Source: Actinoallomurus oryzae (lineage in GTDB: Bacteria; Actinomycetota; Actinomycetes; Streptosporangiales; Streptosporangiaceae). Taken from it: DNA of 64,000 nt. This document shows positions 8,200 to 15,906 of the stretch, piece by piece. Location of the stretch: contig NZ_BAABHF010000057.1 in assembly GCF_039541955.1 (NCBI RefSeq), positions 76,492-140,491 of the forward strand, read 5' to 3'. Position 1 is the stretch's first letter; the number at the start of each line of letters is the position of its first letter. The notes beneath the pieces were generated by a model that was given only the letters and a program-made list of their open reading frames with translations, had not been told where the DNA came from and made no database searches. The position numbers and the translations under genes are program-made.

Positions 8200-8610
8200 A
8201 TGAGTGAGTCGGGATCCGAGCGGCCGGCCGACATGACGATCGCGGAGTTGCTCGAACGGCTGACCGAGCAGACGTCCCAGCTCGTGCGTCAGGAGGTCCG
8301 GCTCGTCCGGGACGAGGTCATGACCAAGGCGACCCGGGCCGGCGTGGGGACGATGCTGCTGGGAGGCTCGGGCGCGCTCGCGGCGTACGGTACGGGAGCC
8401 GTCGTGGCCGGGGTGATCGCCGCGGTCGCACGCGAGCTCCCGCCGTGGGCCGCGGCCCTGCTCGTCGGCGGCGGTTTGCTGTCGGCGAGCGGGGCGCTGG
8501 CTCTGCTCGGCCGGCGGCAACTGCGCCGCGCGTTTCCGCTGGTGCCGGCGGAGACCGCCGCACATGTGAGGGCCGATGCCCAGGCGGTCGCGGAGGGCGC
8601 CAAGGCGTAG
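8200..8610 (+). CDS. phage holin family / actinobacterial holin-X protein
   Basis: 136 residues. An amphipathic N-terminal helix (about 12-45, rich in E/Q/R: TEQTSQLVRQEVRLVRDEV) leads into two membrane helices separated by an ELPPWAA turn, then a basic and polar tail. This is the layout of the putative actinobacterial holin-X family, which is common in chromosomes and not evidence of a prophage. A GAGAGAGGAG ribosome site precedes the ATG at 8200; a GTG at 8197 is an alternative. It probably associates with the cell envelope; its function is unknown. Confidence 0.8.
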   Translation: MSESGSERPADMTIAELLERLTEQTSQLVRQEVRLVRDEVMTKATRAGVGTMLLGGSGALAAYGTGAVVAGVIAAVARELPPWAAALLVGGGLLSASGALALLGRRQLRRAFPLVPAETAAHVRADAQAVAEGAKA

Positions 8611-8704
8611 CCGGTCGCCACCGCCCCGGGCGCGGGTGCGAGAGCGGGGACGCCGTGGTGACGTCCGCGCGCCGGCACCCCGTCCGGGGGCGTGTGGTTC
8701 CTGG

Positions 8705-9307
8705 TCAGGGCGCGCCCGTGGCTCGGGCGTGCAGCAGGTCCTTCACGTCGGTCAGGGCGAGCTGGATCCGGCCGTGGATCCGTGGGTTGAGCAGGATGGT
8801 TCCGTCGAAGTCGCCGGCGGAGGCGAAGATCGCCACGGGGACGGTCAACGCCTGGAAGAAGGCGAAGAGCGGACGCAGGGCATGCTCCAGGACGAGCGCG
8901 TGGTGCTCGCCCCCGCCCGTCGCGACGAGCAGGACGAGCTTGTTGGCGAGCGCGTACTGATCGACGAGATCGAAGAAGTGCTTGAACAGCCCGGGGTAGG
9001 AACCCCGGTACACCGGTATCGCGGCGATCAGGAGATCGGCGTTCTCGGCCAGCCGGAGAGTGGCCTCGACGCCGGGCGTGACGTCGTCACGCTCGACCGC
9101 CCCGGTGAACTCCTCGCCGAGCGCGTAGACGTCGATCCGGGACGTCTCGACGGGGAGCATCCCCGCCAGCGTCTCGAGGACGACGTCCACGAGGCCCATC
9201 GTCTTGGACGGGCGGCTCGGGCTGCCGTTGACGACCACGACTCGCAGTGCCGGTCCGGCCGCGGGTGCGGCCGGACCTGCGCCGATGACGGATGGGGCCG
9301 TGGTCAT
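8705..9307 (-). CDS. NAD(P)H-dependent FMN reductase
   Basis: A 200-residue flavodoxin-like reductase: the phosphate loop is VVVNGSPSRPSKT near residues 24-36, and the conserved Y-R-G-S-Y-P-G segment is near residue 100. It supplies reduced FMN to a flavin-dependent monooxygenase (SsuE/MsuE-like role). That monooxygenase is the gene immediately upstream, overlapping by 4 bases (ATGA at 9304-9307). The pairing argues for a two-component system with an unknown organic substrate. A related MarR gene and operator lie further upstream. Confidence 0.88.
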   Translation of the reverse strand: MTTAPSVIGAGPAAPAAGPALRVVVVNGSPSRPSKTMGLVDVVLETLAGMLPVETSRIDVYALGEEFTGAVERDDVTPGVEATLRLAENADLLIAAIPVYRGSYPGLFKHFFDLVDQYALANKLVLLVATGGGEHHALVLEHALRPLFAFFQALTVPVAIFASAGDFDGTILLNPRIHGRIQLALTDVKDLLHARATGAP

Positions 9308-10365
9308 GCCGGCACCCCCGCGGTCACAGCGGTCTCGCGGCGTACGACGGGCGCGACCTCGGTGCCGAGCCGCTCGATCGCCTCGAGGTGCTCCTTCTGC
9401 GGCATCCCCCCGAAACCCATCTGGATGATGGCCCGGTTGATGCCGTACAGCTCGTGGTAGGTGAGCAGCTTGTCGATGACCTCCTGCGTGCTGCCCACCA
9501 GCAGGCCGGATCCCGGCGACGCCTGCGCGTCGAAGGCGGCCCGGGAGAGCTGGAAGCCCGCACCTCGCTGGTGGTTGTTCTCCATCATCCCCTTCGCGAA
9601 ATAGGGGTACATGGTCTCCCGCGCCTCCTGGCTCGTGCGCCCCACGTACCCGTGCACGTTGATGCTGATCGGCAGCGCGGCCGGATCGTGCCCGGCCTTC
9701 TCGGCGGCCGCGCGGTACAGCTCGACGGTCGGCTGGTGGGAGGTCACCGGTCCCAGCAGGAGCGCCAGCGCCATCGGCAGTCCGAGCGTGCCGGTGCTGA
9801 CGGCTGAGGCGGGCGAGCCGCCGACCCCCACCCAGATCGGGATGGTGTCGCCGTCGGCACGGGGTGCGATGTCGGCGTCGACCAGGGGAGCGCGGAAGCG
9901 CCCGGACCAGGTGAGCGGGTTCTGCTCGCGGATCTTCAGCAGCAGGTCGAGCTTCTCGCGGAAGAGATCCGCGTAGTCCTTCAGGTCGTAGCCGAACAGC
10001 GGGAAGGACTCGGTGTACGAGCCACGGCCAGCGATGATCTCGGCACGGCCGGCCGACAGCAGGTCGATCGTCGCGAACTGCTCCCAGACGCGTACGGGGT
10101 CCTCCGAGCCGAGCACGGTGACCGAACTCGTCAGCCGGATGCGCTCGGTCGCCTCGGCCGCGGCCGCCAGCAGGATCGTCGGCGCCGAGCCGACGAAGTC
10201 GGTGCGGTGATGCTCGCCGACGCCGAACACGTCGAGGCCCACCTCGTCGGCGACCCGTGCCTGCTCGATCGTCTCGCGCACGCGCCGGCGCGGCGACGGC
10301 CGCCGCCCTGTGATGGGATCCTCCGTCACTTCGCCAAAGGTCATGATCCCGATCTCGAACGTCAT
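9304..10365 (-). CDS. LLM-class flavin-dependent oxidoreductase (bacterial luciferase-like)
   Basis: A 353-residue (beta/alpha)8-barrel of the luciferase-like monooxygenase family. It begins with the typical EIGIMTFGE strand; G-V-G-E-H-H-R and the later SVTVLGSEDP and GRGSYTESF segments are family hallmarks. It would use FMNH2 and O2 to oxidise an organic compound, with the downstream reductase recycling flavin. The ATG has AGAGGA 7 bases upstream. A 7-bp inverted repeat at 10422-10439 lies 57 bases upstream of the start and resembles a site in front of the MarR gene at 10566, so it is probably MarR-repressed. Confidence 0.9.
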   Translation of the reverse strand: MTFEIGIMTFGEVTEDPITGRRPSPRRRVRETIEQARVADEVGLDVFGVGEHHRTDFVGSAPTILLAAAAEATERIRLTSSVTVLGSEDPVRVWEQFATIDLLSAGRAEIIAGRGSYTESFPLFGYDLKDYADLFREKLDLLLKIREQNPLTWSGRFRAPLVDADIAPRADGDTIPIWVGVGGSPASAVSTGTLGLPMALALLLGPVTSHQPTVELYRAAAEKAGHDPAALPISINVHGYVGRTSQEARETMYPYFAKGMMENNHQRGAGFQLSRAAFDAQASPGSGLLVGSTQEVIDKLLTYHELYGINRAIIQMGFGGMPQKEHLEAIERLGTEVAPVVRRETAVTAGVPA

Positions 10366-10421
10366 CTGTCGTTCCTCTCTGCCGGGCCGGGTCCCTCACC
10401 CGCGGCACATCGACATAAAGT

Positions 10422-10439
10422 TATCTGCACAGGCAGATA
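10422..10439. promoter_or_regulatory. candidate MarR operator, oxidoreductase side
   Basis: TATCTGC, four bases, GCAGATA: a perfect inverted repeat upstream of the LLM/FMN-reductase operon. Reading TTATCT..ACAG.CA, it shares most positions with the minus strand of 11056-11075 in front of the MarR gene, which suggests one regulator for both. Confidence 0.6.
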
Positions 10440-10565
10440 TTCCCGGGCGTACCTGTCCGCGTGAGGAGGATCGCGCCGACGCTTTGGACGAACCGTGCCG
10501 TGAACGCCCGGGGGAGCGGCCCGTTCGAACTCGTCGTTCCGGAGTTGAACGACGAGCCGGGTGAA

Positions 10566-11012
10566 CTACTGCGGTTCGATCGCCAGCCGGTCCCAGATGT
10601 CGGCAAGACGGCGGAGATCGTCATCGTCGAGCCGGTCGAGGAAGAGCCTGTGGAGGTCGCGGTACTGCCGGCTCCAGGCCTTGCGCAACAGGGCGCGCCC
10701 CTCCCGGGTCAGGGTCACCTCGAAACCGCGGCCGTCGACGGCCGACCGCCGCCGCTCGATGAGCCCACGTCGCTCCAGGCGGTCGGCGAGACGGGTGAAC
10801 CCGCCGGTGGACATCAGGCGGCGCTCGGCCAGTTCGGACATCCGCATGGGCTTCGGGGCGGACTCACCGAGGAGGGCGAGCACGCTGTACTCGGCCATGC
10901 TCACGTTGAGCGGCGCGAGCCCTGCCTCGATCGAACGCCAGATCCTGTCGTGGGTGAGCAGGAATCCTCGCCACGCCTCGTCCTCCAGAGGCCGCAACCT
11001 CTCCGTCGCCAT
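10566..11012 (-). CDS. MarR-family transcriptional regulator
   Basis: A 148-residue winged-helix regulator. The recognition-helix region (MRMSELAERRLMSTGGFTRL) and the wing (RRRSAVDGRGFEVTLT, with the family's DGR turn) are clear, and C-terminal helices support a dimer. The start at 11012 (MATERLRP) is preferred over the GTG at 11045 because the latter would sit almost on the transcription start implied by the TATACA hexamer inside the operator. It lies upstream of the LLM/FMN-reductase operon on the same strand, with matching candidate operators before both. It probably represses the pair and itself. Confidence 0.87.
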   Translation of the reverse strand: MATERLRPLEDEAWRGFLLTHDRIWRSIEAGLAPLNVSMAEYSVLALLGESAPKPMRMSELAERRLMSTGGFTRLADRLERRGLIERRRSAVDGRGFEVTLTREGRALLRKAWSRQYRDLHRLFLDRLDDDDLRRLADIWDRLAIEPQ

Positions 11013-11055
11013 GCCCGCACTGTATCGGGGGATCGGGGAGCGCACCGGCCACCAT

Positions 11056-11075
11056 GGTTGTCTGTATAGATAACC
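11056..11075. promoter_or_regulatory. candidate MarR operator, autoregulatory
   Basis: GGTTGTCT, GTAT, AGATAACC: an inverted repeat with one mismatch per arm. On the minus strand it contains a TATACA -10-like hexamer for the MarR gene. It resembles the dyad at 10422-10439. Confidence 0.6.
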
Positions 11076-11088
11076 AACTCACCCACCG

Positions 11089-11526
11089 TCAGCCGCCAGG
11101 ACAGTCGCAGCGTCCGCCGCTGAAGCAGGGGCAGTAGGACGCCGGCGGCGGTGGTGCGGGCCGGTGCACCTGGAGCTGCCGCATCTCGTGCAGAGCCGCG
11201 ACGCCCGCCGTACCGGCGTAGGCGACCCCTGGCAGCACGCCCAGGACGACGAACAGGATGGCGGCGACCTTCCGGCCGAACGACCCGCAGATCACGGTCG
11301 CCAGCAACGGGAACCCGATCGCGCAGCCGACCGAGGCGAGAAGGAGCCAGTCGGAGCCGATCGCGTCGTGCGGATCGATCTCGCAGTCCTCCAGGCAGAA
11401 TCGGATGCGGACGACGGCCGCCATGAACCCGATCGTCCCGCCCAGCCAGGCAAGAGTGAGCAGACCGACGATCAGGCCCATCGCGGGGTGCGTCGTTCCG
11501 CGTTTCCGCGCGCGTTCATCCGTCAC
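11089..11526 (-). CDS. small membrane protein with Cys-rich tail, unknown function
   Basis: 145 residues from a GTG at 11526; an ATG at 11481 (MGLIVGLL) is an alternative and neither has a strong ribosome site. Three hydrophobic helices are visible (about 17-38, 58-80, 86-110). The C-terminus has Pro-rich PAPPPP followed by CPCFSGGRCDC, which could bind metal or form disulfides. No family was recognised. It lies between the MarR module and a divergent VOC gene. Confidence 0.6.
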   Translation of the reverse strand: MTDERARKRGTTHPAMGLIVGLLTLAWLGGTIGFMAAVVRIRFCLEDCEIDPHDAIGSDWLLLASVGCAIGFPLLATVICGSFGRKVAAILFVVLGVLPGVAYAGTAGVAALHEMRQLQVHRPAPPPPASYCPCFSGGRCDCPGG

Positions 11527-11680
11527 AGGGAAATGGTGGAACGCCGACCGCGGCCCGACGAGAGTAGGAATACTCAGATCGGCCGAAACCGGCACCGGCG
11601 ACGCCGGACGCCCACCGCGTCGCGGCCCTGAGCCGGTTGAGGATTGGCCGCGTGCGGTCGATGCCCGTAGGGTGCCGATC

Positions 11681-12055
11681 ATGGCTTCTCGCATTTCCGA
11701 ATTGGTGATCAAGTGCCGGGATCCGCAACGGCTGGCGGCGTTCTGGTGCGAGGCGCTGGGCTTCGTCGTGCTCGAGACCGACGACGACGGCGTGGTGGAG
11801 GTCGGACCGAAAGAAGGGTTCGGCGGATTGCAGCCGACTCTGATCTTCATTCCCGTCACCGAGCCCGAGGCGGTCGGGCTGCGGCTGCACTTCGACGTCA
11901 ACGCCACCGACCGCGATCAGGACGCCGAGCTCGAACGCCTCCTGAAGCTCGGGGCGCGCCCGGCCGACATCGGCCAGACCGGTGAGGAGTCCTGGCACGT
12001 CCTGGCCGACCCCGAAGGCAACGTTTTCTGTCTCCTGCGAGGCCGCCTGAGCTGA
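11681..12055 (+). CDS. VOC-family (glyoxalase-like) protein
   Basis: A 124-residue protein with the paired beta-alpha-beta-beta-beta units of the vicinal oxygen chelate fold. It opens ISELVIKCRDP with FWCEALGFVV (first unit). The second unit has LHFDVNATDRDQ and ends VLADPEGNVFCLL, the Glyoxalase_6-like closing motif in which the Glu often binds metal. No substrate can be deduced. The ribosome site (GTAGGGTG) is weak. It is monocistronic, pointing away from the membrane-protein gene. Confidence 0.82.
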   Translation: MASRISELVIKCRDPQRLAAFWCEALGFVVLETDDDGVVEVGPKEGFGGLQPTLIFIPVTEPEAVGLRLHFDVNATDRDQDAELERLLKLGARPADIGQTGEESWHVLADPEGNVFCLLRGRLS

Positions 12056-12147
12056 GCATCGGCTCGGACCGGCGAACGCCGGAACCACATCCTCAGAGCA
12101 CGCGCGGCGACGTGTCGTATCCCGGCAAGCGGCGTCCGCGAAGGATG

Positions 12148-13023
12148 TCAGGCGCTGTCCGGGCCGGACGCGGCGCGCCAGGCGGCGGGTGGCGTGCCGG
12201 CCTGGCGCCGGAAGAACGTCGTGAAGTTGCCGACGTCCCCGAAGCCGAGGCGCCGGGCGCAGCCGCCGACCGGCAGGTCGGTGTGGGCGAGCAGTCTTTT
12301 GGCCTCCAGCAGGATGCGCTGGTCGAGGAACGCCTTGGCGCCCGTGCCGGCGGCGGCACGCGTCGCCCGGGTGAGGGTGCGCACGTCATAGCCCAGTGCC
12401 TGCGCGTAGTCGGCCACGTGGTGCCAGTCGGTGAAGTGCTCCTCGACGGCGGCGCGGAAGGCGCGGAACACCTCGGTGTGACGGCTGCCGGAGCTCGTCG
12501 CGCCGGCCGGGGGCGGAGTGTCGGGGAGCGTGCGCAGGATCAGTGCCGCCAGCAGGTGGGAGAGCAGCGCGGGAGATGCCAGGCGTGGTGTCCGCACCGC
12601 TGCGCCGTGCTCGCGCTCGAGATGTTCGGCTGCGAGCAGGGCGAGGGACAGGCGCTGCCGGTCCAGGTGCCAGCACGCCGGCGCGGCGGCCTCTGACGCG
12701 GTGAGGCCGGGAAGGAAGCCGGGCCGGAAGAGGACCAGCGGGCCGTCGCAGGCGTCGACGTCGCTCCAGCGGTGCACCATGCCCGGCCGGATCCACACGA
12801 CGCCGCCTTCCCCGAGCCGGTAGCCGCGGAAGTCCGCCTCGTGGGCGCCGGTGCCGGAGCGGACCAGCGCGAACACGTGGAAGTCGGGGCGTTGCGGCTG
12901 TACGCGGCGGCGGTGGACGTCCATCGAGCGCAGCGCCGCGAAACTGAGGACCTCCACCCCGTACGCCGAGCCGACGGCGGGGAGATAGCGCAGCTGCCGT
13001 ACGGCGCTGTGTCCGTTTTTCAC
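12148..13023 (-). CDS. AraC-family transcriptional regulator with cupin sensor
   Basis: 291 residues from a GTG at 13023 (AAGGAA ribosome site). An N-terminal cupin-like ligand domain spans about 1-170 (DFHVFALVRSG, then GGVVWIRPGMVHRWSD). The C-terminal AraC double helix-turn-helix runs about 190-280 (first recognition region DVRTLTRATRAAAG; second LGFGDVGNFTTFFRRQAG with the conserved FTTFFRR). It is divergent from the hydrolase at 13162, 138 bases away, which it probably regulates. Confidence 0.88.
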   Translation of the reverse strand: MKNGHSAVRQLRYLPAVGSAYGVEVLSFAALRSMDVHRRRVQPQRPDFHVFALVRSGTGAHEADFRGYRLGEGGVVWIRPGMVHRWSDVDACDGPLVLFRPGFLPGLTASEAAAPACWHLDRQRLSLALLAAEHLEREHGAAVRTPRLASPALLSHLLAALILRTLPDTPPPAGATSSGSRHTEVFRAFRAAVEEHFTDWHHVADYAQALGYDVRTLTRATRAAAGTGAKAFLDQRILLEAKRLLAHTDLPVGGCARRLGFGDVGNFTTFFRRQAGTPPAAWRAASGPDSA

Positions 13024-13161
13024 AACGAACGTGTTCCTTTCCGCCAAGGAGTGGGCCCCGCCCTCGCCTACTGTCACGGCTGAGCCTGGCAGGCAGGTTA
13101 TCGATTCACGGCTGCGGCGCGACGACGGAGCCGCGTTCCGCAGCCGACGGGGAAGGACGCG

Positions 13162-14163
13162 ATGATGACGGAAACGACAACGGCGGTTCCCGTGGCGGGC
13201 GGGGCTCTCGACGTGCGCGTCGGGGGCCGTACCGGACCGGCGCTGGTGTTCCTCCACTACTGGGGTGGCTCGGCCGACACCTGGAACGGTGTGCTCGGCC
13301 ACCTGCCGCCGGGGCAGGCGACGGTCCGCTTCGACCAGCGCGGCTGGGGCACCTCGCGGGCGTTGCCCGGCCCCTACCACCTCGGCCGGCTCGCCGACGA
13401 CCTCGCCCGTGTGGTCGAGACGTGCGTGCCGGGGCCGTTCGTCCTCGTCGGCCACTCGATGGGCGGCAAGGTGAGCCAGCTCTTCGCGGCCCGCCGGCCG
13501 CCCGGGCTGGTCGGCCTGGTGCTCGTCGCGCCCGCGCCGCCGCGGCCGCCCGCCACGGTGACCGAGGAGTACCGGCAGGGCCTGTCACACGCTTACGACT
13601 CGCCCGAGACGGTGCAGCACGCCCTCGACCACGTCCTGACCGCCACCCCGCTGGCCAGGACCGTCCGGGCCACCGCGGTGCGCGACAGCCTCGCCGCCGG
13701 CGCCGAGGCACGGCACGAGTGGCCGCTGCGCGGAATCGCGCAGGACATCACGCGTGCCGTACGGGACATCGAGGTCCCGGTGACGGTGCTGGCCGCGGAG
13801 AACGACGTGGTGGAGCCGCCGCGCGTCTTGCGCGACCACCTGCTGCCCCACATCTCGCACGCGACCCTGACCACGGTCCCCGACGTAGGCCACCTGCTGC
13901 CCGTGGAAGCCCCCGGTGCCGTCGCGACCGCCATCGGCGGCCTCCTCACGGCGGTTCGGGGCTCAGCGGCTGAGGGCCTGCGAGATGTCGGCGGCGACGC
14001 CGAGCGCGTGCTGGGCCCGTGCCGGGTCGGCGAGGCTGATCGCGACGTGGAGGATGTCGACGACCGCCAGGTGGGCCAGCCGGCTGCTCGACGCGGCCAG
14101 GTGCAGGCCGAGGTCGGGGCCGCCCGCGACGAGGAGCGCGGTGGCTCGGTCCGCGAGCGGTGA
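13162..14163 (+). CDS. alpha/beta hydrolase with an overlong C-terminus running antisense into rpiR
   Basis: Residues 1 to about 268 are a complete hydrolase: FLHYWGG oxyanion loop, FDQRGWG, nucleophile elbow G-H-S-M-G-G near residue 97, acid in AENDV, and His in GHLLP. The fold is finished near base 13965, but the frame continues about 65 more residues, all charged and low in hydrophobics, across 201 bases opposite the 3' end of the RpiR gene. In the next frame a TGA at 13971-13973 would end the protein cleanly, so a one-base indel near the end is plausible. The ribosome site is GGAAGGA; ATGs at 13162 and 13165 both fit. It is probably regulated by the divergent AraC. Confidence 0.8.
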   Translation: MMTETTTAVPVAGGALDVRVGGRTGPALVFLHYWGGSADTWNGVLGHLPPGQATVRFDQRGWGTSRALPGPYHLGRLADDLARVVETCVPGPFVLVGHSMGGKVSQLFAARRPPGLVGLVLVAPAPPRPPATVTEEYRQGLSHAYDSPETVQHALDHVLTATPLARTVRATAVRDSLAAGAEARHEWPLRGIAQDITRAVRDIEVPVTVLAAENDVVEPPRVLRDHLLPHISHATLTTVPDVGHLLPVEAPGAVATAIGGLLTAVRGSAAEGLRDVGGDAERVLGPCRVGEADRDVEDVDDRQVGQPAARRGQVQAEVGAARDEERGGSVRER

Positions 14164-14850
14164 GGAGGCGAAACTGGTGATCGCCACGACGCTCGCACCG
14201 GCGCTCGACGCGGCGTCGGCGACGGTGAGCGTCTCGGCGCTGTGGCCGGAGTGGCTGATCACCACCAGCGCCGAGTCCGGCTTCAGCAGTCGTGCCTGCA
14301 GTTGCGCGGTGCGGGCGTCGCGCGGGGCGCTGACCCGGCATCCGATGGCGGTCCACCGATAGGCGGCGTCGGCGGCGGGTGCGGCCGACGTTCCCACGCC
14401 GAAGACGAGGATCGTCTCGGCGGCGGCCAGCAGCGCGGCGGCACGGCCGAGTTCCTCCGGGTCGACCGTCGCGCGCATCGCGCCGATGGTGTCGGCGTGA
14501 CTGGCCAGCACCAGCTCGCAGATCTCGTCCACGGTGGACGTGCCGGTCAGCTCCTCGGGTGGCCTCGGGCCGGACCGCAGCAGCGCGAGGTCCTTCACCA
14601 GCGCGCGCTTGAGGTCGCCGAACCCCTCGAATCCGGCGGCACGGGCCGCCCGTACGACGGTGGCCGGGGAGACACCGGCCCGCTCGGCGACCTCCCCGGT
14701 GGTCGCCGACTGCACGAAGGCCGAGTCCTCCAGCACCAGGCGCATCACCTTCGCGTCGCTGGGCCGCAGCCCGGGCAGCAGGGCCGCGATCGTGGCGCGC
14801 AGGCCCCCGGCGACGTCCACGTGCCCGCCGGCACCGGCATTGGAAACCAT
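13963..14850 (-). CDS. MurR/RpiR-family regulator with SIS domain
   Basis: 295 residues. The N-terminal helix-turn-helix (about 25-90; SATTGEVAERAGVSPATVVR) is followed by a sugar-isomerase (SIS) domain (about 120-290; ILVFGVGTSAAPA, then VVISHSGHSAETL with the S-x-S/S-G phosphosugar-binding serines). Such proteins sense sugar phosphates. The start at 14850 (MVSNAGAG) was chosen; 14859 (MRNMVSN) is equally readable. It is divergent from a DMT transporter, with two dyads in the shared gap. The 3' end overlaps the convergent hydrolase frame by 201 bases. Confidence 0.88.
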   Translation of the reverse strand: MVSNAGAGGHVDVAGGLRATIAALLPGLRPSDAKVMRLVLEDSAFVQSATTGEVAERAGVSPATVVRAARAAGFEGFGDLKRALVKDLALLRSGPRPPEELTGTSTVDEICELVLASHADTIGAMRATVDPEELGRAAALLAAAETILVFGVGTSAAPAADAAYRWTAIGCRVSAPRDARTAQLQARLLKPDSALVVISHSGHSAETLTVADAASSAGASVVAITSFASSPLADRATALLVAGGPDLGLHLAASSSRLAHLAVVDILHVAISLADPARAQHALGVAADISQALSR

Positions 14851-14889
14851 GTTTCTCATGATAACTTCATCTGGAAACCGGATTTCCAG
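14843..14889. promoter_or_regulatory. two candidate RpiR operators between rpiR and the DMT transporter
   Basis: GAAAC-CAT-GTTTC (14843-14855) covers the RpiR start codon. CTGGAAA-5-TTTCCAG (14871-14889) is a perfect 7-bp dyad just before the transporter's ribosome site. Both contain GGAAA/TTTCC-type arms, and TGGAAACC occurs twice. The placement fits repression of both divergent genes by RpiR. Confidence 0.6.
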
Positions 14890-14901
14890 GAAGGCCGCCG
14901 C

Positions 14902-15765
14902 GTGCACGTCGTCTCGCTCGGGCTGCTGTTCAGCGCCTCCGCCCTGCACGCCGCCTGGAACTTCGCGGCCAAGCGGGTCGGCGCCGGCGGGGCGGTGTTC
15001 GTCTGGTGCTACTACACGATCTCCGCGGCGCTCTGCCTGCCCGTCGCGATCGGGAACCTGTTCGTTCAGAATGTGCGGCCGCAGTGGTGGTGGGTCGTGG
15101 CCGCGGCCGGCACGGCGGTGTTGCACGTCGGCTACGGCGTGATCCTGCAACGCGGCTACGCGGTCGGTGACATGTCGGTGGTGTACCCGCTGGCCAGAGG
15201 CACCGGGCCGCTGCTGTCGGTGGTCGTCGCCGTGCTGCTGCTCGGGGAGCATCCGGGGGTGGTCGGGCTGCTCGGGGTCGCCGCCGTCGTGCTCGGGGTG
15301 TGCGTGATCAGCCTCAATCCGGCCGGGGGCGGCGGCGGGCGGCGACTCGCCAGCGTGGTCTACGGCGTGCTGACCGGCGCGGCGATCGCCGGCTACACCC
15401 TGTGGGACGACCGCTCGGTCAGCGCCTCGGCGATACCGCCGATCCTGTACTTCACCGCCGGTTGCGTGGGGCAGAGCGCGATGCTCACGCCGTACGCGCT
15501 CGCCCGCAGGCGCGAGGTCGCCCGCCTGTGGCGTGCTCACTGGCGGGAGACGCTGGTCGTCGCGGTGCTGTCGCCGTTGGCCTACCTGCTGGTGCTGTTC
15601 GCGATGCGGACCACGCCGGTCAGCGTGGTCGCCCCGGTTCGTGAGCTGAGCATCGTCATCGGCAGTCTCGTGGCGTGGCGCGTGCTCGGCGAGCCCAATC
15701 CGGTGCGCCGGCTCGTGGGGGCCGCGATCGTGTTGTCCGGGATCGTGGGTATCGCCGTGGGCTGA
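14902..15765 (+). CDS. EamA/DMT-family transporter
   Basis: 287 residues with about ten membrane helices in two EamA halves (first half to about residue 135, GGGGGRR linker, second half after). Typical segments are LHAAWNFAAKR near the N-terminus, VYPLARGTGPLLS at the end of helix 4, and the matching VVAPVRELSIVIGSL in the second half. GTG start at 14902 with AGGAAGG 7 bases upstream. Drug/metabolite transporters export small metabolites; the substrate is unknown. The divergent sugar-phosphate-sensing RpiR suggests a sugar-linked compound, which is inference. Confidence 0.87.
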   Translation: MHVVSLGLLFSASALHAAWNFAAKRVGAGGAVFVWCYYTISAALCLPVAIGNLFVQNVRPQWWWVVAAAGTAVLHVGYGVILQRGYAVGDMSVVYPLARGTGPLLSVVVAVLLLGEHPGVVGLLGVAAVVLGVCVISLNPAGGGGGRRLASVVYGVLTGAAIAGYTLWDDRSVSASAIPPILYFTAGCVGQSAMLTPYALARRREVARLWRAHWRETLVVAVLSPLAYLLVLFAMRTTPVSVVAPVRELSIVIGSLVAWRVLGEPNPVRRLVGAAIVLSGIVGIAVG

Positions 15766-15906
15766 GACACGCCTTCGGCCACGGGCGTACACCGCGTCTC
15801 ACGGCGCAGGTCCGTACGCGGCAGGCCCCCTGCTCCTCCGCCCGAGTCGCTCAGGTGCTCGCGCTGACCCGCGAGACCACGCCGCCCACGGATAAGCGTT
15901 GAACGA

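Noticed and set aside
8200..8610. Holin-X gene as a sign of a prophage
   Set aside because: No other phage genes nearby; this family is a routine chromosomal gene in actinomycetes.
8705..10408. One long 567-residue frame on the minus strand
   Set aside because: Only the last 200 codons encode the FMN reductase; the rest is a shadow of the LLM oxidoreductase in another frame.
15766..15906. Possible tRNA or small RNA in the gap between the transporter and the truncated pump
   Set aside because: No cloverleaf or stable hairpin could be drawn.
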